A stretch of 64,000 bases of DNA from contig CAISLN010000069.1 of assembly GCA_903886275.1 (NCBI GenBank), forward strand, positions 1-64,000, written 5' to 3'. How positions within the stretch are numbered: the first letter of the stretch is position 1; every line of letters begins with the position of its first letter. The stretch is from an uncultured beta proteobacterium (GTDB lineage: Bacteria > Pseudomonadota > Gammaproteobacteria > Burkholderiales > Burkholderiaceae_C). The position numbers were made by a program, and so were the translations under genes. Of this stretch, positions 34,990 to 46,778 are shown piece by piece. Under the pieces are notes generated by a model that ran no database searches, was not told where the DNA came from, and worked only from the letters and a program-made list of their open reading frames with translations.

Positions 34990-35373
34990 ATGACTGCAGC
35001 TACATTTCAAGCAACAGGTTTCTCTTGGGCCGCTGTGGTGGCCTTGGCCATTGCGGGCAGCAGCGCCATCGCCCAGGACGCGGTGCCAAGCAAGACCCAG
35101 GATCAAACGCGCGACCAAAATCAAGTGCAGAGTCCGGTCTATGGATCGCAGCTGATGACGGACGCTGAGCGCAATGCCTACCGCCTCCAAATGCGCAGCC
35201 TCAAGACAGCAGAGGAGCGCCAGGCCTATAGGCTGGAACACCACAAGCTCATGCAGGAGCGGGCGCGTGAGCAGGGCATCACCCTGCCAGCCACGCCTGC
35301 GCCCCAAGGCGTGGGACGGGGCGCTGCGGGTGCCGGAGCTGGCATGGGTGCTGGCCAACAGGGTAAGAAGTAA
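34990..35373 (+). CDS. Small exported protein with charged helix and Gly/Ala tail (trio member 3)
   Basis: 127 residues; AGGAG 7-8 bp upstream of ATG 34990. A signal peptide (to about residue 29, SAIAQ) is followed by GSQLMTDAERNAYRLQMRS and a long charged helix (LKTAEERQAYRLEHHKLMQERAREQG), then a tail AAGAGAGMGAGQQGKK. Similar charged-helix small periplasmic proteins are common in Burkholderiales and unannotated. It shares the Gly/Ala tail style with its neighbours. Confidence 0.72.
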   Translation: MTAATFQATGFSWAAVVALAIAGSSAIAQDAVPSKTQDQTRDQNQVQSPVYGSQLMTDAERNAYRLQMRSLKTAEERQAYRLEHHKLMQERAREQGITLPATPAPQGVGRGAAGAGAGMGAGQQGKK

Positions 35374-35834
35374 ACCGAGGCCCTACTGCTCTTGTGTATG
35401 CTGGCACCAGCGGGCGCTGCCTGCACAACGATCGGAATATAAAAGTCATGAACAGTGAACAACAAAAAGAATTCCTACGCGCGACCGCCTGGCTGCGTCC
35501 TTGCACGCGCTGGGCTGCCGCCTTTTCCATAGGCACATCGGGTTACTTGCCGGGCGCGATAAGAAGCATCCCGCTAAGGCTGGTCAAGCGCGTACTTGCG
35601 CTCTATCACAAGCGCATGGGTTCAGGCTGCAAGACTTCCTGAGCGCACCGGGCCTTGCTCCTAACGGGCCAAGGCCTGGCAACGCAAGGCGCGCTGACTG
35701 ACCTCGAACAGCGCGTTGAAAACGGCCCAAACTGTACTTTCCCAAAAAGTCCGTGCACCATCGTGACGGAAAGCTTGTCGCACCAGACAGGCTGCAACAG
35801 CCAAGCTGACACAGCTTCAATAGGAGGATCCACC
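35374..35834 (+). other. Gap of about 460 bp with one doubtful small frame
   Basis: The only frame is 35448-35642 (64 residues from an ATG, rich in Arg, no ribosome-binding site, no known domain). It may be a decayed gene. The stretch from 35700 to 35834 appears to be the leader of the Cache-protein gene. Confidence 0.5.
35448..35642 (+). CDS. Doubtful 64-residue open frame
   Basis: Starts MNSEQQKEFLRATAWL and ends GSGCKTS. No domain recognised, no clear ribosome-binding site and no conserved context. Listed for completeness. Confidence 0.15.
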   Translation: MNSEQQKEFLRATAWLRPCTRWAAAFSIGTSGYLPGAIRSIPLRLVKRVLALYHKRMGSGCKTS

Positions 35835-36296
35835 ATGCGCCGCATTTCAATAGTCTTCTTGCTGGCATGTATCGCCGCCCTGGCATTCCCCGCAGCCGTC
35901 TGGTCGGCAGACCAGGGCAGCCCGGCCGAGGCCGAGGCGATGGTCAAGCGGGCGCTTGCCTACATCAAGGTCAATGGGCAGGAAAAGGCTGCCGAAGAAT
36001 TCACCAATGGCAAGTCCTTCAAGGACCGCGATCTCTACATCAGCTACTACGAAATGTCGGGCAAGGCACTCGGACACGGTGCCAACCCCAAACTGGTGGG
36101 CAAGAACCTGCTGGGTCTGAAGGATCCGGATGGAAAGATGATCATCCAAATGATGATTGAAGTTGCCAAGACCAAGGGCAAGGGCTGGACCGATAGCTAC
36201 ACATTCCGCAACCCGCTGACCGACAAGGTTTCAGAAAAAGCAATGTATGTCGAACGTGTCGGCGAAACCTGGGTCGGTGTGGGCGTCTACAAGTAG
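35835..36296 (+). CDS. Exported single-Cache-domain protein
   Basis: 153 residues from ATG 35835 with a strong TAGGAGGATC site. Signal peptide about 1-25 (VWSADQ). The rest resembles sCache_2, the extracellular ligand-binding domain of many chemoreceptors: EAEAMVKRALAYIKVNGQEKAAEEFTN, KDRDLYISYYEM, HGANPKLVGKNLLGLKDPDGK, SYTFRNPLTDKVSEKAMYVERV. It has no membrane or signalling domain, so it is a soluble periplasmic protein. It is 75 bp before a chemoreceptor remnant; it may have been its ligand-binding partner or be independent. Confidence 0.87.
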   Translation: MRRISIVFLLACIAALAFPAAVWSADQGSPAEAEAMVKRALAYIKVNGQEKAAEEFTNGKSFKDRDLYISYYEMSGKALGHGANPKLVGKNLLGLKDPDGKMIIQMMIEVAKTKGKGWTDSYTFRNPLTDKVSEKAMYVERVGETWVGVGVYK

Positions 36297-36371
36297 TTCT
36301 GCCGGGCCGGGCTTAGCGAGCGCGTCTGCTCAGCGAACCAGCAACTCCAGAGCCACGAGGGGGGCAAAGTC

Positions 36372-36590
36372 ATGAAATTTCCCGACCTGCGGATCGGATG
36401 GCGGCTGGGTCTGGGTTTTGCCGCAATCCTGTTGACCCGCAGTGCGATGTTGGTGGGCGAAGTGCGCGACGGTGCCGACCCTCTATCCACCAGCAACAAC
36501 GACCTCTCGCAGCGAACCGAAATGCAGGCTGGCGCCTCCAGCCCTAACCAGCAAGCGGCGCGGCTGGTGAGCGTTTTCAAACTGGCGTAA
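36372..36590 (+). pseudogene. Internally deleted methyl-accepting chemotaxis protein remnant
   Basis: 72 residues. It opens MKFPDLRIGWRLGLGFAAILL, the typical start of a chemoreceptor. It then jumps to text from the beginning of the signalling domain (MLVGEVRDGAD, then NNDLSQRTEMQAGAS) and ends with QQAARLVSVFKLA, the usual C-terminus of these receptors. The ligand domain, second membrane helix, HAMP, methylation helices and hairpin tip are missing, yet the frame stays open. It is most likely a decayed gene; a mini-protein with a single membrane helix cannot be ruled out. Confidence 0.8.
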
Positions 36591-36665
36591 AAAAAACGTG
36601 ACGCGTTCGCCCCACAGCCGTTCCACCGCCTATGCAGCTGTGATTGCCTTGCCTGAGGTGCCCGC

Positions 36666-37646
36666 ATGAAGAGACGCACAATCCTGCTTTTTCTCGCCGC
36701 CCACAGCAGCAACTGGGCCGAGCGCGCGCGCATCCTGGTGGTGGAAAGCTACAACGCCGAATACCGCTGGGACCATGATTACCGCGAGGTCTTGGTGCAG
36801 ATGCTGGGCGAGCGCTACAACCTGGAATTTTTTGAAATGGATACCAAGCGCCTGCCTATCGAAATGCACGCCGGTATGGCCGAAAAAGCCTTGGCGCGGA
36901 TTCGCAGCGTGCGTCCTGCGCTGGTCATCTTGGGTGACGATGCCGCCTTGCAATACCTGGGAGAACCACTGGATGCACTGGACATCCCCTGCGTCTATCT
37001 GGGCATCAACGGCAATCCGCGCAACTACGGTCGCATGAAATTCAAAAACATCACCGGCGTGCTGGAGCGCCCACCGATCAAACGCAACATCGTCTACATC
37101 CGCCAGATCATGCCCTCCATCGCCAAGGTGAGGGTGCTGTTCGACACCAACCGCACCGTGCAGCTCATCCATGACGAATTGTTCGAGGGAAAGTCCCGCA
37201 TGATGGTCGATGGCATTCAGGTCGATCTGAGATTGTGCAAGACGCTCGATGAATGGAAGAACAGCGTGCTGAGCGCGCCAGCCGATGGCTACCAGGTGAC
37301 GATTGCTGGCACTTACCATACGCTGACGCAGACCAATGGCAAGGTAGCCGATCCTGAGGAAGTGATCGTCTGGACTGCCGCCAATAGCCACGTTCCCCTG
37401 TTTGCCCTGTGGGAGTTCGCCGTCGGGCCGCACATGGCCATTGGTGGCCTGGTGCTGAGCAGCCGTGAACAGGGCAAGGCCGCAGCCGCGATTGCACTGG
37501 ACATCCTGAAAGGTGGCCCCAAACCTTCGCAGCGCGTGCCGGTCACGGGCCGCCCAGGGAGCTTTCTGTTCAGCAAATCACAGCTGGCCCACTTTCATCT
37601 CGATCTGCCGCCCGACATTGCGGCGCAAGCGCAGCTGCTGGATTAG
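36666..37646 (+). CDS. ABC-type substrate-binding protein, PF04392-like (periplasmic sensor partner candidate)
   Basis: 326 residues. A short basic N-terminus (KRRTILLFLAA) acts as a weak signal peptide. The rest is a two-lobed periplasmic-binding fold of the PF04392 type: ARILVVESYNAEYRWDHDYREVLVQ, PALVILGDDAALQYLG, IPCVYLGINGNPRNYG, ITGVLERPP, IVYIRQIMPSIAKVRVLFD, VIVWTAANSHVPLFALWEFAVGPHMAIGG. No transporter permease is nearby. Flanked by a chemoreceptor and a hybrid kinase, it may be a sensory binding protein. It is convergent with the chemoreceptor, overlapping by 4 bases at the stops. Confidence 0.78.
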   Translation: MKRRTILLFLAAHSSNWAERARILVVESYNAEYRWDHDYREVLVQMLGERYNLEFFEMDTKRLPIEMHAGMAEKALARIRSVRPALVILGDDAALQYLGEPLDALDIPCVYLGINGNPRNYGRMKFKNITGVLERPPIKRNIVYIRQIMPSIAKVRVLFDTNRTVQLIHDELFEGKSRMMVDGIQVDLRLCKTLDEWKNSVLSAPADGYQVTIAGTYHTLTQTNGKVADPEEVIVWTAANSHVPLFALWEFAVGPHMAIGGLVLSSREQGKAAAAIALDILKGGPKPSQRVPVTGRPGSFLFSKSQLAHFHLDLPPDIAAQAQLLD

Positions 37647-39235
37647 GACTGCTGCACGGGGCTCGCCTGGCTTGAATGGCCATTCGCCCCACCGAGCTTG
37701 AAGATCGCTACCACCTTGACCATGTCCCTTGCCTGGTTCATCAGACCGCTGGTCGCGGCCGCCATCTGTTCGACCAGCGCCGAATTTTGCTGGGTGGACT
37801 GGTCCATGTCCTGCACGGCGCGACCCACCTGCGCCACACCCACCGATTGCTCGCGGCTGGCCGCACTGATATCTGCCAACAGGTCGGAGACGCGCTTGGT
37901 CGCGCCCATCACCTCGGTCATGGTTTCACCGGCCTTATCGACCAGGGAAGACCCCTGTTCGACCCTGCTCACACTGTCGGTGATGAGCAGCTTGATTTGC
38001 TTGGCCGCGTCGGCCGAACGCCCCGCCAGCGAGCGCACCTCGCTGGCGACCACCGCAAAGCCGCGGCCCTGGTCGCCCGCACGGGCCGCTTCCACTGCTG
38101 CATTCAAGGCCAGGATGTTGGTCTGAAAGGCAATGCCGTCAATCACGCCAATGATCTCGGCGATCTTGCTCGACGATTCATGGATGCCGCGCATGGTGTG
38201 CACCACCTGGTTCACCACATCGCCGCCCTTGAGTGCCACGGCTGAGGCACTCAGTGCCAGCTGGTTGGCTTGCAGCGCAGACTCTGCGTTGTGCCGCACG
38301 GCTGCATCGAGCTGCTCCATGCAAGAGGCCGTGGCCTCCAGCTCGCCGGACTGGTGTTCGGTGCGCAGGCTCAGGTCGTTATTGCCCTGTGCAATTTCCG
38401 CGCTGGCGTTGGCCACCTCCTCTGCACTTTGGCGCACATGGGCCACCACTTCGATCAGGCTGTCCTGCATGCCGCAAAGCGCCTTTGCCAAGGTGGACAG
38501 CTCGTCCCTTCCGCTGCTGCTGATGGTCTGGCTCAGATCGCCTGCGCCGATACGGTGGGCCGCCTCGTGGGTGGCTGCCAGTCCCCGTGCAAAACCGCGC
38601 GACAGGCTCCAACTGGCAAACACCGCAAACGACACACAGGCGGCCAACAACAAGGCGCCCCAAAAGTAGAGCCTGCGAAAGTCGGCCTCAATCGCCTTTC
38701 TTGCACTTTGCACATTCGCCAACTGTCCGTCCACCAGGGCCTGGGTCGTGCGTATGTAGTCCACCGTACCCGGAACCAGCTTGTCCTGTACCAATGCCTT
38801 GGCACCGGCACCGTCACCGGCGGCCTTGAGCACGTTGGCCTGGTCGCGTATAGCGACCCAGACGGTTCGTACCTCGCCCACGGCAGCCGCACGCTGGGCA
38901 GAGGCCGGGTCCGTCGCCAAGGCCAGAAAGGATTTTTGCGTCTGCGATGTCTGCTCGGTGGTTTCCTTGATACCGGCCTTGAAGAAGTCCAGCATGGCGC
39001 TGCCATCGGAATAGGCCACTGCCAGAGAGCGGGCAGAATTCTGGCGCACATTGGCCTGCCAGAGGTCTGCCAGATGCAGCATCTCGGTTTCTTTTTCCAT
39101 GCGTGTGGCAGATTGCGATACCGACTCCATGAGCCAAGCGGTAATGCCCGACAAAGCCAGAAACGCCATGGTGATCAACAGATAGCCCAGACTGATCCGT
39201 GTCGAAATTTTCAGTCCATGCATAAGCGCCACCAT
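37643..39235 (-). CDS. Methyl-accepting chemotaxis protein (Tar-like)
   Basis: 530 residues from ATG 39235 (39223 is a possible start). Two membrane helices (about 12-32 and 190-210) enclose a four-helix-bundle-type sensor domain. HAMP follows, then a signalling domain with NNDLSLRTEHQS, hairpin-tip EIIGVIDGIAFQTNILALNAAVEAARAGDQGRGFAVVASEVRSLA, and C-terminal VVAIFKLG. The ligand is unknown. The tip is intact and CheA/CheW coupling is expected. There is no CheR-tethering pentapeptide. Confidence 0.95.
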   Translation of the reverse strand: MVALMHGLKISTRISLGYLLITMAFLALSGITAWLMESVSQSATRMEKETEMLHLADLWQANVRQNSARSLAVAYSDGSAMLDFFKAGIKETTEQTSQTQKSFLALATDPASAQRAAAVGEVRTVWVAIRDQANVLKAAGDGAGAKALVQDKLVPGTVDYIRTTQALVDGQLANVQSARKAIEADFRRLYFWGALLLAACVSFAVFASWSLSRGFARGLAATHEAAHRIGAGDLSQTISSSGRDELSTLAKALCGMQDSLIEVVAHVRQSAEEVANASAEIAQGNNDLSLRTEHQSGELEATASCMEQLDAAVRHNAESALQANQLALSASAVALKGGDVVNQVVHTMRGIHESSSKIAEIIGVIDGIAFQTNILALNAAVEAARAGDQGRGFAVVASEVRSLAGRSADAAKQIKLLITDSVSRVEQGSSLVDKAGETMTEVMGATKRVSDLLADISAASREQSVGVAQVGRAVQDMDQSTQQNSALVEQMAAATSGLMNQARDMVKVVAIFKLGGANGHSSQASPVQQS

Positions 39236-39447
39236 TTATCTATTGAAGAAGCTCACCATGCTATACATGAACCGAGGTGACGTGAAGCGGCGGTGTTTCG
39301 CGCAGTTCGCCAACGGGCGTTCGCTCGCATTCCGGCAAGACAGCTTGCTTGACCGCCCTATTTGATACGTATATAAATTGCCAGCCGACCGATTTTTCGA
39401 GGCATGCAAACGGTCTACAACAATTTAAAAACCAGGTCTCCCACACC

Positions 39448-42555
<3,108 letters not shown>

Positions 42556-42582
42556 TTGCCTGCTGGGCGCAGCGTATGAACT

Positions 42583-43983
42583 TCAGGGTTTGAACTTCAG
42601 CGCCAGCACCCTGTCGGCCACGCACTGGCCCTGCGGCTTGCCGCCGTCAGAGGCAAAGCGGTAGTGGATGCCGGCGTAAATGCGTGAAGCGGCGGCCTCG
42701 TCGGCGGCGGCCTTGAAGCTCTTGAAAGTGCGCGGGCCCCAGCCGCGGTCGTTGTGGGTGTTGTCCACAAAAGCGACATTGGCACCGAACTCCTTGGACA
42801 GCACGGCCGAGGCCGCACTGCTTTGCACCGAATGGCCCGAGGGGTAGTCGGGGAACGGCGGTGTGCTCATCAGCGAGGGCACCCAGTTGCTGTCTATCAC
42901 CAGCTGCACATAGGTCACCGGGCGCAGCACATTGAGCTGGTACTTGGTGTACCAGGCAGCGACAAAGGCATCCGACATGGCCAGGTTCAGGCGCGCAAAG
43001 GTCTCGGCGGCCGTGGCCAGGTTGGCCTTGCGGCCCTTGAGCAGGTCATTGGTCAGATAGGCCCAGTGACCGGCAGGCGTGGGGGTCTTGCCCGCGTCAT
43101 CGGCCCAGTACAGGGCGAACTGGCGCTGCTCCTGCGTGGCCGCATTGCTGATGGCGTAGACCTCTTGGGCCTGCTTAAAGAACTCGCTGCCCTTCTCTTC
43201 GGAATAGTCGGGTGGGGGTGGCGCCGGGCAGTCGGCTGCGGCCTTCAGGACGAAGGGCCGGTTCATGCCCCAATAGGGCAAGAGCGCAGGGGCAAAGGCC
43301 GGTGGCGTGGCCGACCACTTGCCCGTGCCACTGGGTGGCACATAGTTGGCCTGGCTGCGCCTTATCGGGCCCCAGGCCTCATGGCCACCGTCGGTGCGGG
43401 CCCAGGTCATGATGGCCATGGCCATGAGCTTGCCAAAGGTCTCGGAGCGGTTGCTGATGTCTGGCGTCACCGTACTCGGGTCAAAGTCCTGCGTGTATTT
43501 GAGTGGCAGGCTGCGCTCCAGCAGGTCGATGCGCGCCTTGTTCTCGGCCGTGGCATTGCTGAACATCATGCGCGTCATGGTGGCCATGGCCGCATTGGCC
43601 ACGGTGGGCCAGTGCAGTGGCTCATCCGGTTGCGCCCAGGGCAGCGAGCTCAGCTCATTTAACTGACCCGCAAGGCTTTGGTAGCCGGGCATGCCGGGCA
43701 CCACCGATTCGTACAGCGCCAGGCCCAGATAGGCCAGGGCGCGCGACGCCACCGGCGGGCTAAAGCCAGGGGTTTGCTGTATCAGTTGAAAGCCCAGGTA
43801 AAACCAGTCGTAGGCCACGCCGTTGCTGTAGGCCGTGGCCGGCTTGGCCGCTGTTGCAGACGCTGCAGTTGCTGGTGATGCCGGGGTCTGCGCCAGACTC
43901 GGCGCGCTACCCATTGCCAAGCTGACCAGCATTGCCAGGGCCTTCCAACGCGGTGCGCGGGATGTTGCGATGTGCAGTGTCAT
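42583..43983 (-). CDS. Vanadium-dependent haloperoxidase / PAP2-type acid phosphatase family enzyme
   Basis: 466 residues from ATG 43983. A signal peptide ends PSLAQT at about residue 33. The PAP2 motifs are KYQLNVLRPVTYVQ (Lys and Arg of motif 1), PSGHS (motif 2, catalytic-region His) and SRIYAGIHYRFASDGG (motif 3). The acidic-residue arrangement fits both vanadate haloperoxidases and bacterial class-A phosphatases; motif spacing resembles VCPO-like proteins. It is exported to the periplasm. The ATGA overlap of 4 bases with the upstream FG-GAP gene implies coupled synthesis. Confidence 0.85.
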   Translation of the reverse strand: MTLHIATSRAPRWKALAMLVSLAMGSAPSLAQTPASPATAASATAAKPATAYSNGVAYDWFYLGFQLIQQTPGFSPPVASRALAYLGLALYESVVPGMPGYQSLAGQLNELSSLPWAQPDEPLHWPTVANAAMATMTRMMFSNATAENKARIDLLERSLPLKYTQDFDPSTVTPDISNRSETFGKLMAMAIMTWARTDGGHEAWGPIRRSQANYVPPSGTGKWSATPPAFAPALLPYWGMNRPFVLKAAADCPAPPPPDYSEEKGSEFFKQAQEVYAISNAATQEQRQFALYWADDAGKTPTPAGHWAYLTNDLLKGRKANLATAAETFARLNLAMSDAFVAAWYTKYQLNVLRPVTYVQLVIDSNWVPSLMSTPPFPDYPSGHSVQSSAASAVLSKEFGANVAFVDNTHNDRGWGPRTFKSFKAAADEAAASRIYAGIHYRFASDGGKPQGQCVADRVLALKFKP

Positions 43984-45596
43984 GGTGCCTTCCAGTTGCT
44001 CACGCCGGCCTCTTTGTCCACGCCATAAAAGTGATCCACCGCCACCGTCTGCCAAGGGCCCCAGTCGCCATGCGGCCATTGCACGCGCAGCTTTACCTGC
44101 TTGGCCTCGCCCAGACCAAAATGCATCCAGCCCAGATGGCCGCTGGCGTGACCACCGCCAATGGTGAGTTCTTCGCGCAGGATGCGCCCACCCAGGTCCA
44201 CTTCGACCCAGGCACCCACGGCATCGCGGTTGCCACCGGCCTGGTGTAAGCGCAGCTGCAGCCAGTGGCCCATGGGCGCTGCTTGGTCGGCCGTGCCTGC
44301 CCCGAGGTTGCGCCAGAGCTGGGCCTTGTCAAGCCGGTTCACCACCACCATGTCCAAGAGGCCGTCGCCATTGAGGTCGGCCAGCATGCCGCCGCGCCCG
44401 CGCCTGAAGCTCGCCACACCGGCGTGCTGGCCCACCTCGGTGAAGTGGCCGTCGGCCTCGCCCAGCAACAGGTTGTTGGGGTCGAGGATGGCGAAGTCGG
44501 GCATGGTGGATACATTGCCCTTGACGATAAACAGGTCGGTGAGGCCGTCGTTGTTCACATCGGCAAACTGCGCATGCCAGGCCGTGCTGGGATGGATGTC
44601 GCCGCCCACATAGGGCCGGTGCGCGGTGATGCCACGCTTAAAGGCCTGGTCGGTGTAGGCAGGACGCGTGGCCTCCGTCTCTAATTTTTGGAACTTGTTG
44701 TCGGCCATGCTGGTGATAAACAGCTCGGGGTAGCCATCGCCGTCGATGTCGTGGCTGGCAATGCCCATGCCCCAGACCTGCAGACGTTTCCAGCCCTCTT
44801 GCTCCTGGTACTGCTGTGGGGGCAGGCCGGGTTCCACCTTCCACAACTGCTCCTGCCCGCCCTTGTAGTACTCGCGGTCATTGGCCACGCGCAGCGAGGC
44901 TTGGCCACTGCGGTTCCAGTCGGAGAACAGCATGCTCAGGGCGCAGTAGCTGGGTTTGAGAAATGCGGGTGCGGCGTATTGCGTGCCGCTGGCATCCGGG
45001 CGCAGCAGCCAGGCTGGCGTGCAAGTGCCCCAGGGAAAGTCGGGGCGACTGCGGTCGTAATAGCTGCCAAAGGCCAGGGTGGGCAGTTGATTGCCCTTTT
45101 CCCAGGTGGCCGAAAAAGCGGTGTGCCAATCGTTGTTGGCGGGGATGTTCCAGCGCGCGTTGGCGCGCTCGAACTTGCAGCCACCCAGGCCACGGAAAAC
45201 TTCCACCTCGCCCACGCGCAGCACCACCAGGTCTATCTTGCCGTCGCCATCGATGTCGAGGGGATAGGCGCCGGTGGCATTGGTCACTTCCAGGCCCGAG
45301 CGCTGCTCCATTAGCTTGATAGAACCACCTCTGGTGCTCTGGTTGCGGTAGAACTTGGCCTTGTTGACGCCGCCCGTCACGTACACCGCAGGCAGGCCAC
45401 TGCCATCGCAATCGAACAGGGCCACGCCGCCGCCCACCATGAATTCGTCCTGCCCTTCAAAGCGGCTTTGCAGGCCGGCGCTTTCGGTCTCTTCGATAAA
45501 GTGGGGAATGGCCAGTGGGGCAGCTGGCGTGTCGGCCGCATGGGCCCCCAGCAGCGCGAAAGCGGCGGCTGCCGCAAGGGGAAAGGGGTGGTACAT
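43980..45596 (-). CDS. Exported FG-GAP/VCBS repeat protein with ASPIC/UnbV domain
   Basis: 538 residues with a signal peptide (about 1-20, LLGAHAADT). Calcium-loop repeats DCDGSGLPAVYVTGG, DIDGDGKIDLVVL, DIDGDGYPELFITSM, DVNNDGLTDLFIVKG and DLNGDGLLDMVVV form a beta-propeller. The C-terminal part (HWLQLRLHQAGGNRDAVGAWVEVDLGGRILREELTIGGGHASGHLGWMHFGLG) is the ASPIC/UnbV domain (CRTAC1 family). It is likely periplasmic or surface calcium-binding. It overlaps the haloperoxidase-like gene, so the pair may work together on an extracytoplasmic substrate. Confidence 0.9.
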   Translation of the reverse strand: MYHPFPLAAAAAFALLGAHAADTPAAPLAIPHFIEETESAGLQSRFEGQDEFMVGGGVALFDCDGSGLPAVYVTGGVNKAKFYRNQSTRGGSIKLMEQRSGLEVTNATGAYPLDIDGDGKIDLVVLRVGEVEVFRGLGGCKFERANARWNIPANNDWHTAFSATWEKGNQLPTLAFGSYYDRSRPDFPWGTCTPAWLLRPDASGTQYAAPAFLKPSYCALSMLFSDWNRSGQASLRVANDREYYKGGQEQLWKVEPGLPPQQYQEQEGWKRLQVWGMGIASHDIDGDGYPELFITSMADNKFQKLETEATRPAYTDQAFKRGITAHRPYVGGDIHPSTAWHAQFADVNNDGLTDLFIVKGNVSTMPDFAILDPNNLLLGEADGHFTEVGQHAGVASFRRGRGGMLADLNGDGLLDMVVVNRLDKAQLWRNLGAGTADQAAPMGHWLQLRLHQAGGNRDAVGAWVEVDLGGRILREELTIGGGHASGHLGWMHFGLGEAKQVKLRVQWPHGDWGPWQTVAVDHFYGVDKEAGVSNWKAP

Positions 45597-45627
45597 GTGG
45601 CTTTGCGATGGGGCTTTGCGGTGCGGC

Positions 45628-46626
45628 TTAAACGTTCACCCAGGCGCCGGTCTTCTCCGACGCAAACAGGGCGTCGATCACGCGCATGTTCAAAATGGCA
45701 TCCTCCACGCCATAGGGCAGCGGGATGGCACCGCGCACGGCCTGCGAGAAGGCGTCGATTTGCAGCGTGTACATATCGCAGGGGGCAATCGTCTCGCTGG
45801 TCGTAGATCCCAGGTCCAGGCGGCTGCCATCATCGGTCAGCACCTGGCTGCTGCCACCCAGCGGTGCGTTGAACGGAATCTGGATCTCGATGCGCTTCTT
45901 GCTGCCGCAGACCTGCACCCGCTGGTAGGGCACGCACTGGGTAGAGACGGTGAAGTCCAAACGCCGGCCCTTGCCAAAGTCCAGCATGGCGCTGACCATG
46001 CGGTCGGTCTGGAACAGGGGGTCGCGGTCAATGAGGGCAATCACGCGCAGCGGCTCGCAGCCAAACAGAAAACGTGCGGTGACGATGGGGTAGCAACCGA
46101 TGTCATAGAGCGCGCCGCCGCCTAGGTCGGCTTGGTTGCGGATGTTGTTGGCATCGTTGTTGAAATAGGAGAAGTAGCTGTGGATGGAGCGCAGCTCGCC
46201 GAGTTCGCCGGCCCTGACCCGCTCGCGCACCGAGATCCACTGCGGATGGAAGCGCACCATAAAGGCCTCCATGATGTGCACCTTGTCACCGACCTCGCGC
46301 AACTGCGCGGCCTCCTGTGCGGTGAGCGCCACCGGCTTTTCGCACAGCACATGCTTGCCGGCGCGGGCTGCGGCCAGCGTCAGGGGCACATGCTCGTGGT
46401 TGGGCAGCGGGTTGTAGATGGCCTCGATTTCCGGGTCGGCCAACAGCTCTTCGTAACTGCCGTAGGCACGCGGTATGCCAAACTCATCGGCCAGTTTGCG
46501 GCCCTTGTCCAGCGAGCGCGAGGCAATGGCGCGCAGCTCGCAATGGCTGCTCTTGAGCATGGCCGGCATGACTTTTTCCCAACCGATCTTGGCAGTGCTG
46601 AGCACGCCCCATACGACTTTCTTCAC
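45628..46626 (-). CDS. Gfo/Idh/MocA oxidoreductase (sugar dehydrogenase candidate)
   Basis: 332 residues from GTG 46626, chosen because AAAGGAATT precedes it with 6-base spacing; an upstream ATG would add 13 residues. NAD(P)-binding Rossmann start VVWGVLSTAKIGWEKVMPAM, the signature EKPVALTAQEA (about 90-100), and LGGGALYDIGCYPI, which contains the conserved region near the catalytic His/Lys. It closes the xylose operon after xylA, so it may be a xylose or pentose dehydrogenase. The family is broad and the substrate is not fixed by sequence. Confidence 0.88.
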   Translation of the reverse strand: MKKVVWGVLSTAKIGWEKVMPAMLKSSHCELRAIASRSLDKGRKLADEFGIPRAYGSYEELLADPEIEAIYNPLPNHEHVPLTLAAARAGKHVLCEKPVALTAQEAAQLREVGDKVHIMEAFMVRFHPQWISVRERVRAGELGELRSIHSYFSYFNNDANNIRNQADLGGGALYDIGCYPIVTARFLFGCEPLRVIALIDRDPLFQTDRMVSAMLDFGKGRRLDFTVSTQCVPYQRVQVCGSKKRIEIQIPFNAPLGGSSQVLTDDGSRLDLGSTTSETIAPCDMYTLQIDAFSQAVRGAIPLPYGVEDAILNMRVIDALFASEKTGAWVNV

Positions 46627-46778
46627 GACAATTCCTTTATTTATGTTTGGGTCCAACGACGTCACTTCATGGATGACCTATTCCATTGGGCGCTCCAGCG
46701 TGAACTCGCAGACCACTGCAGACCGTGCTGACGCAAGGCGGGCCGACAAAATGCACGCTGGCTTTGGCAATGGATATT

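Noticed and set aside
35448-35642. 64-residue frame as a real gene
   Set aside because: Kept only as a doubtful entry; no ribosome-binding site and no homologous text.
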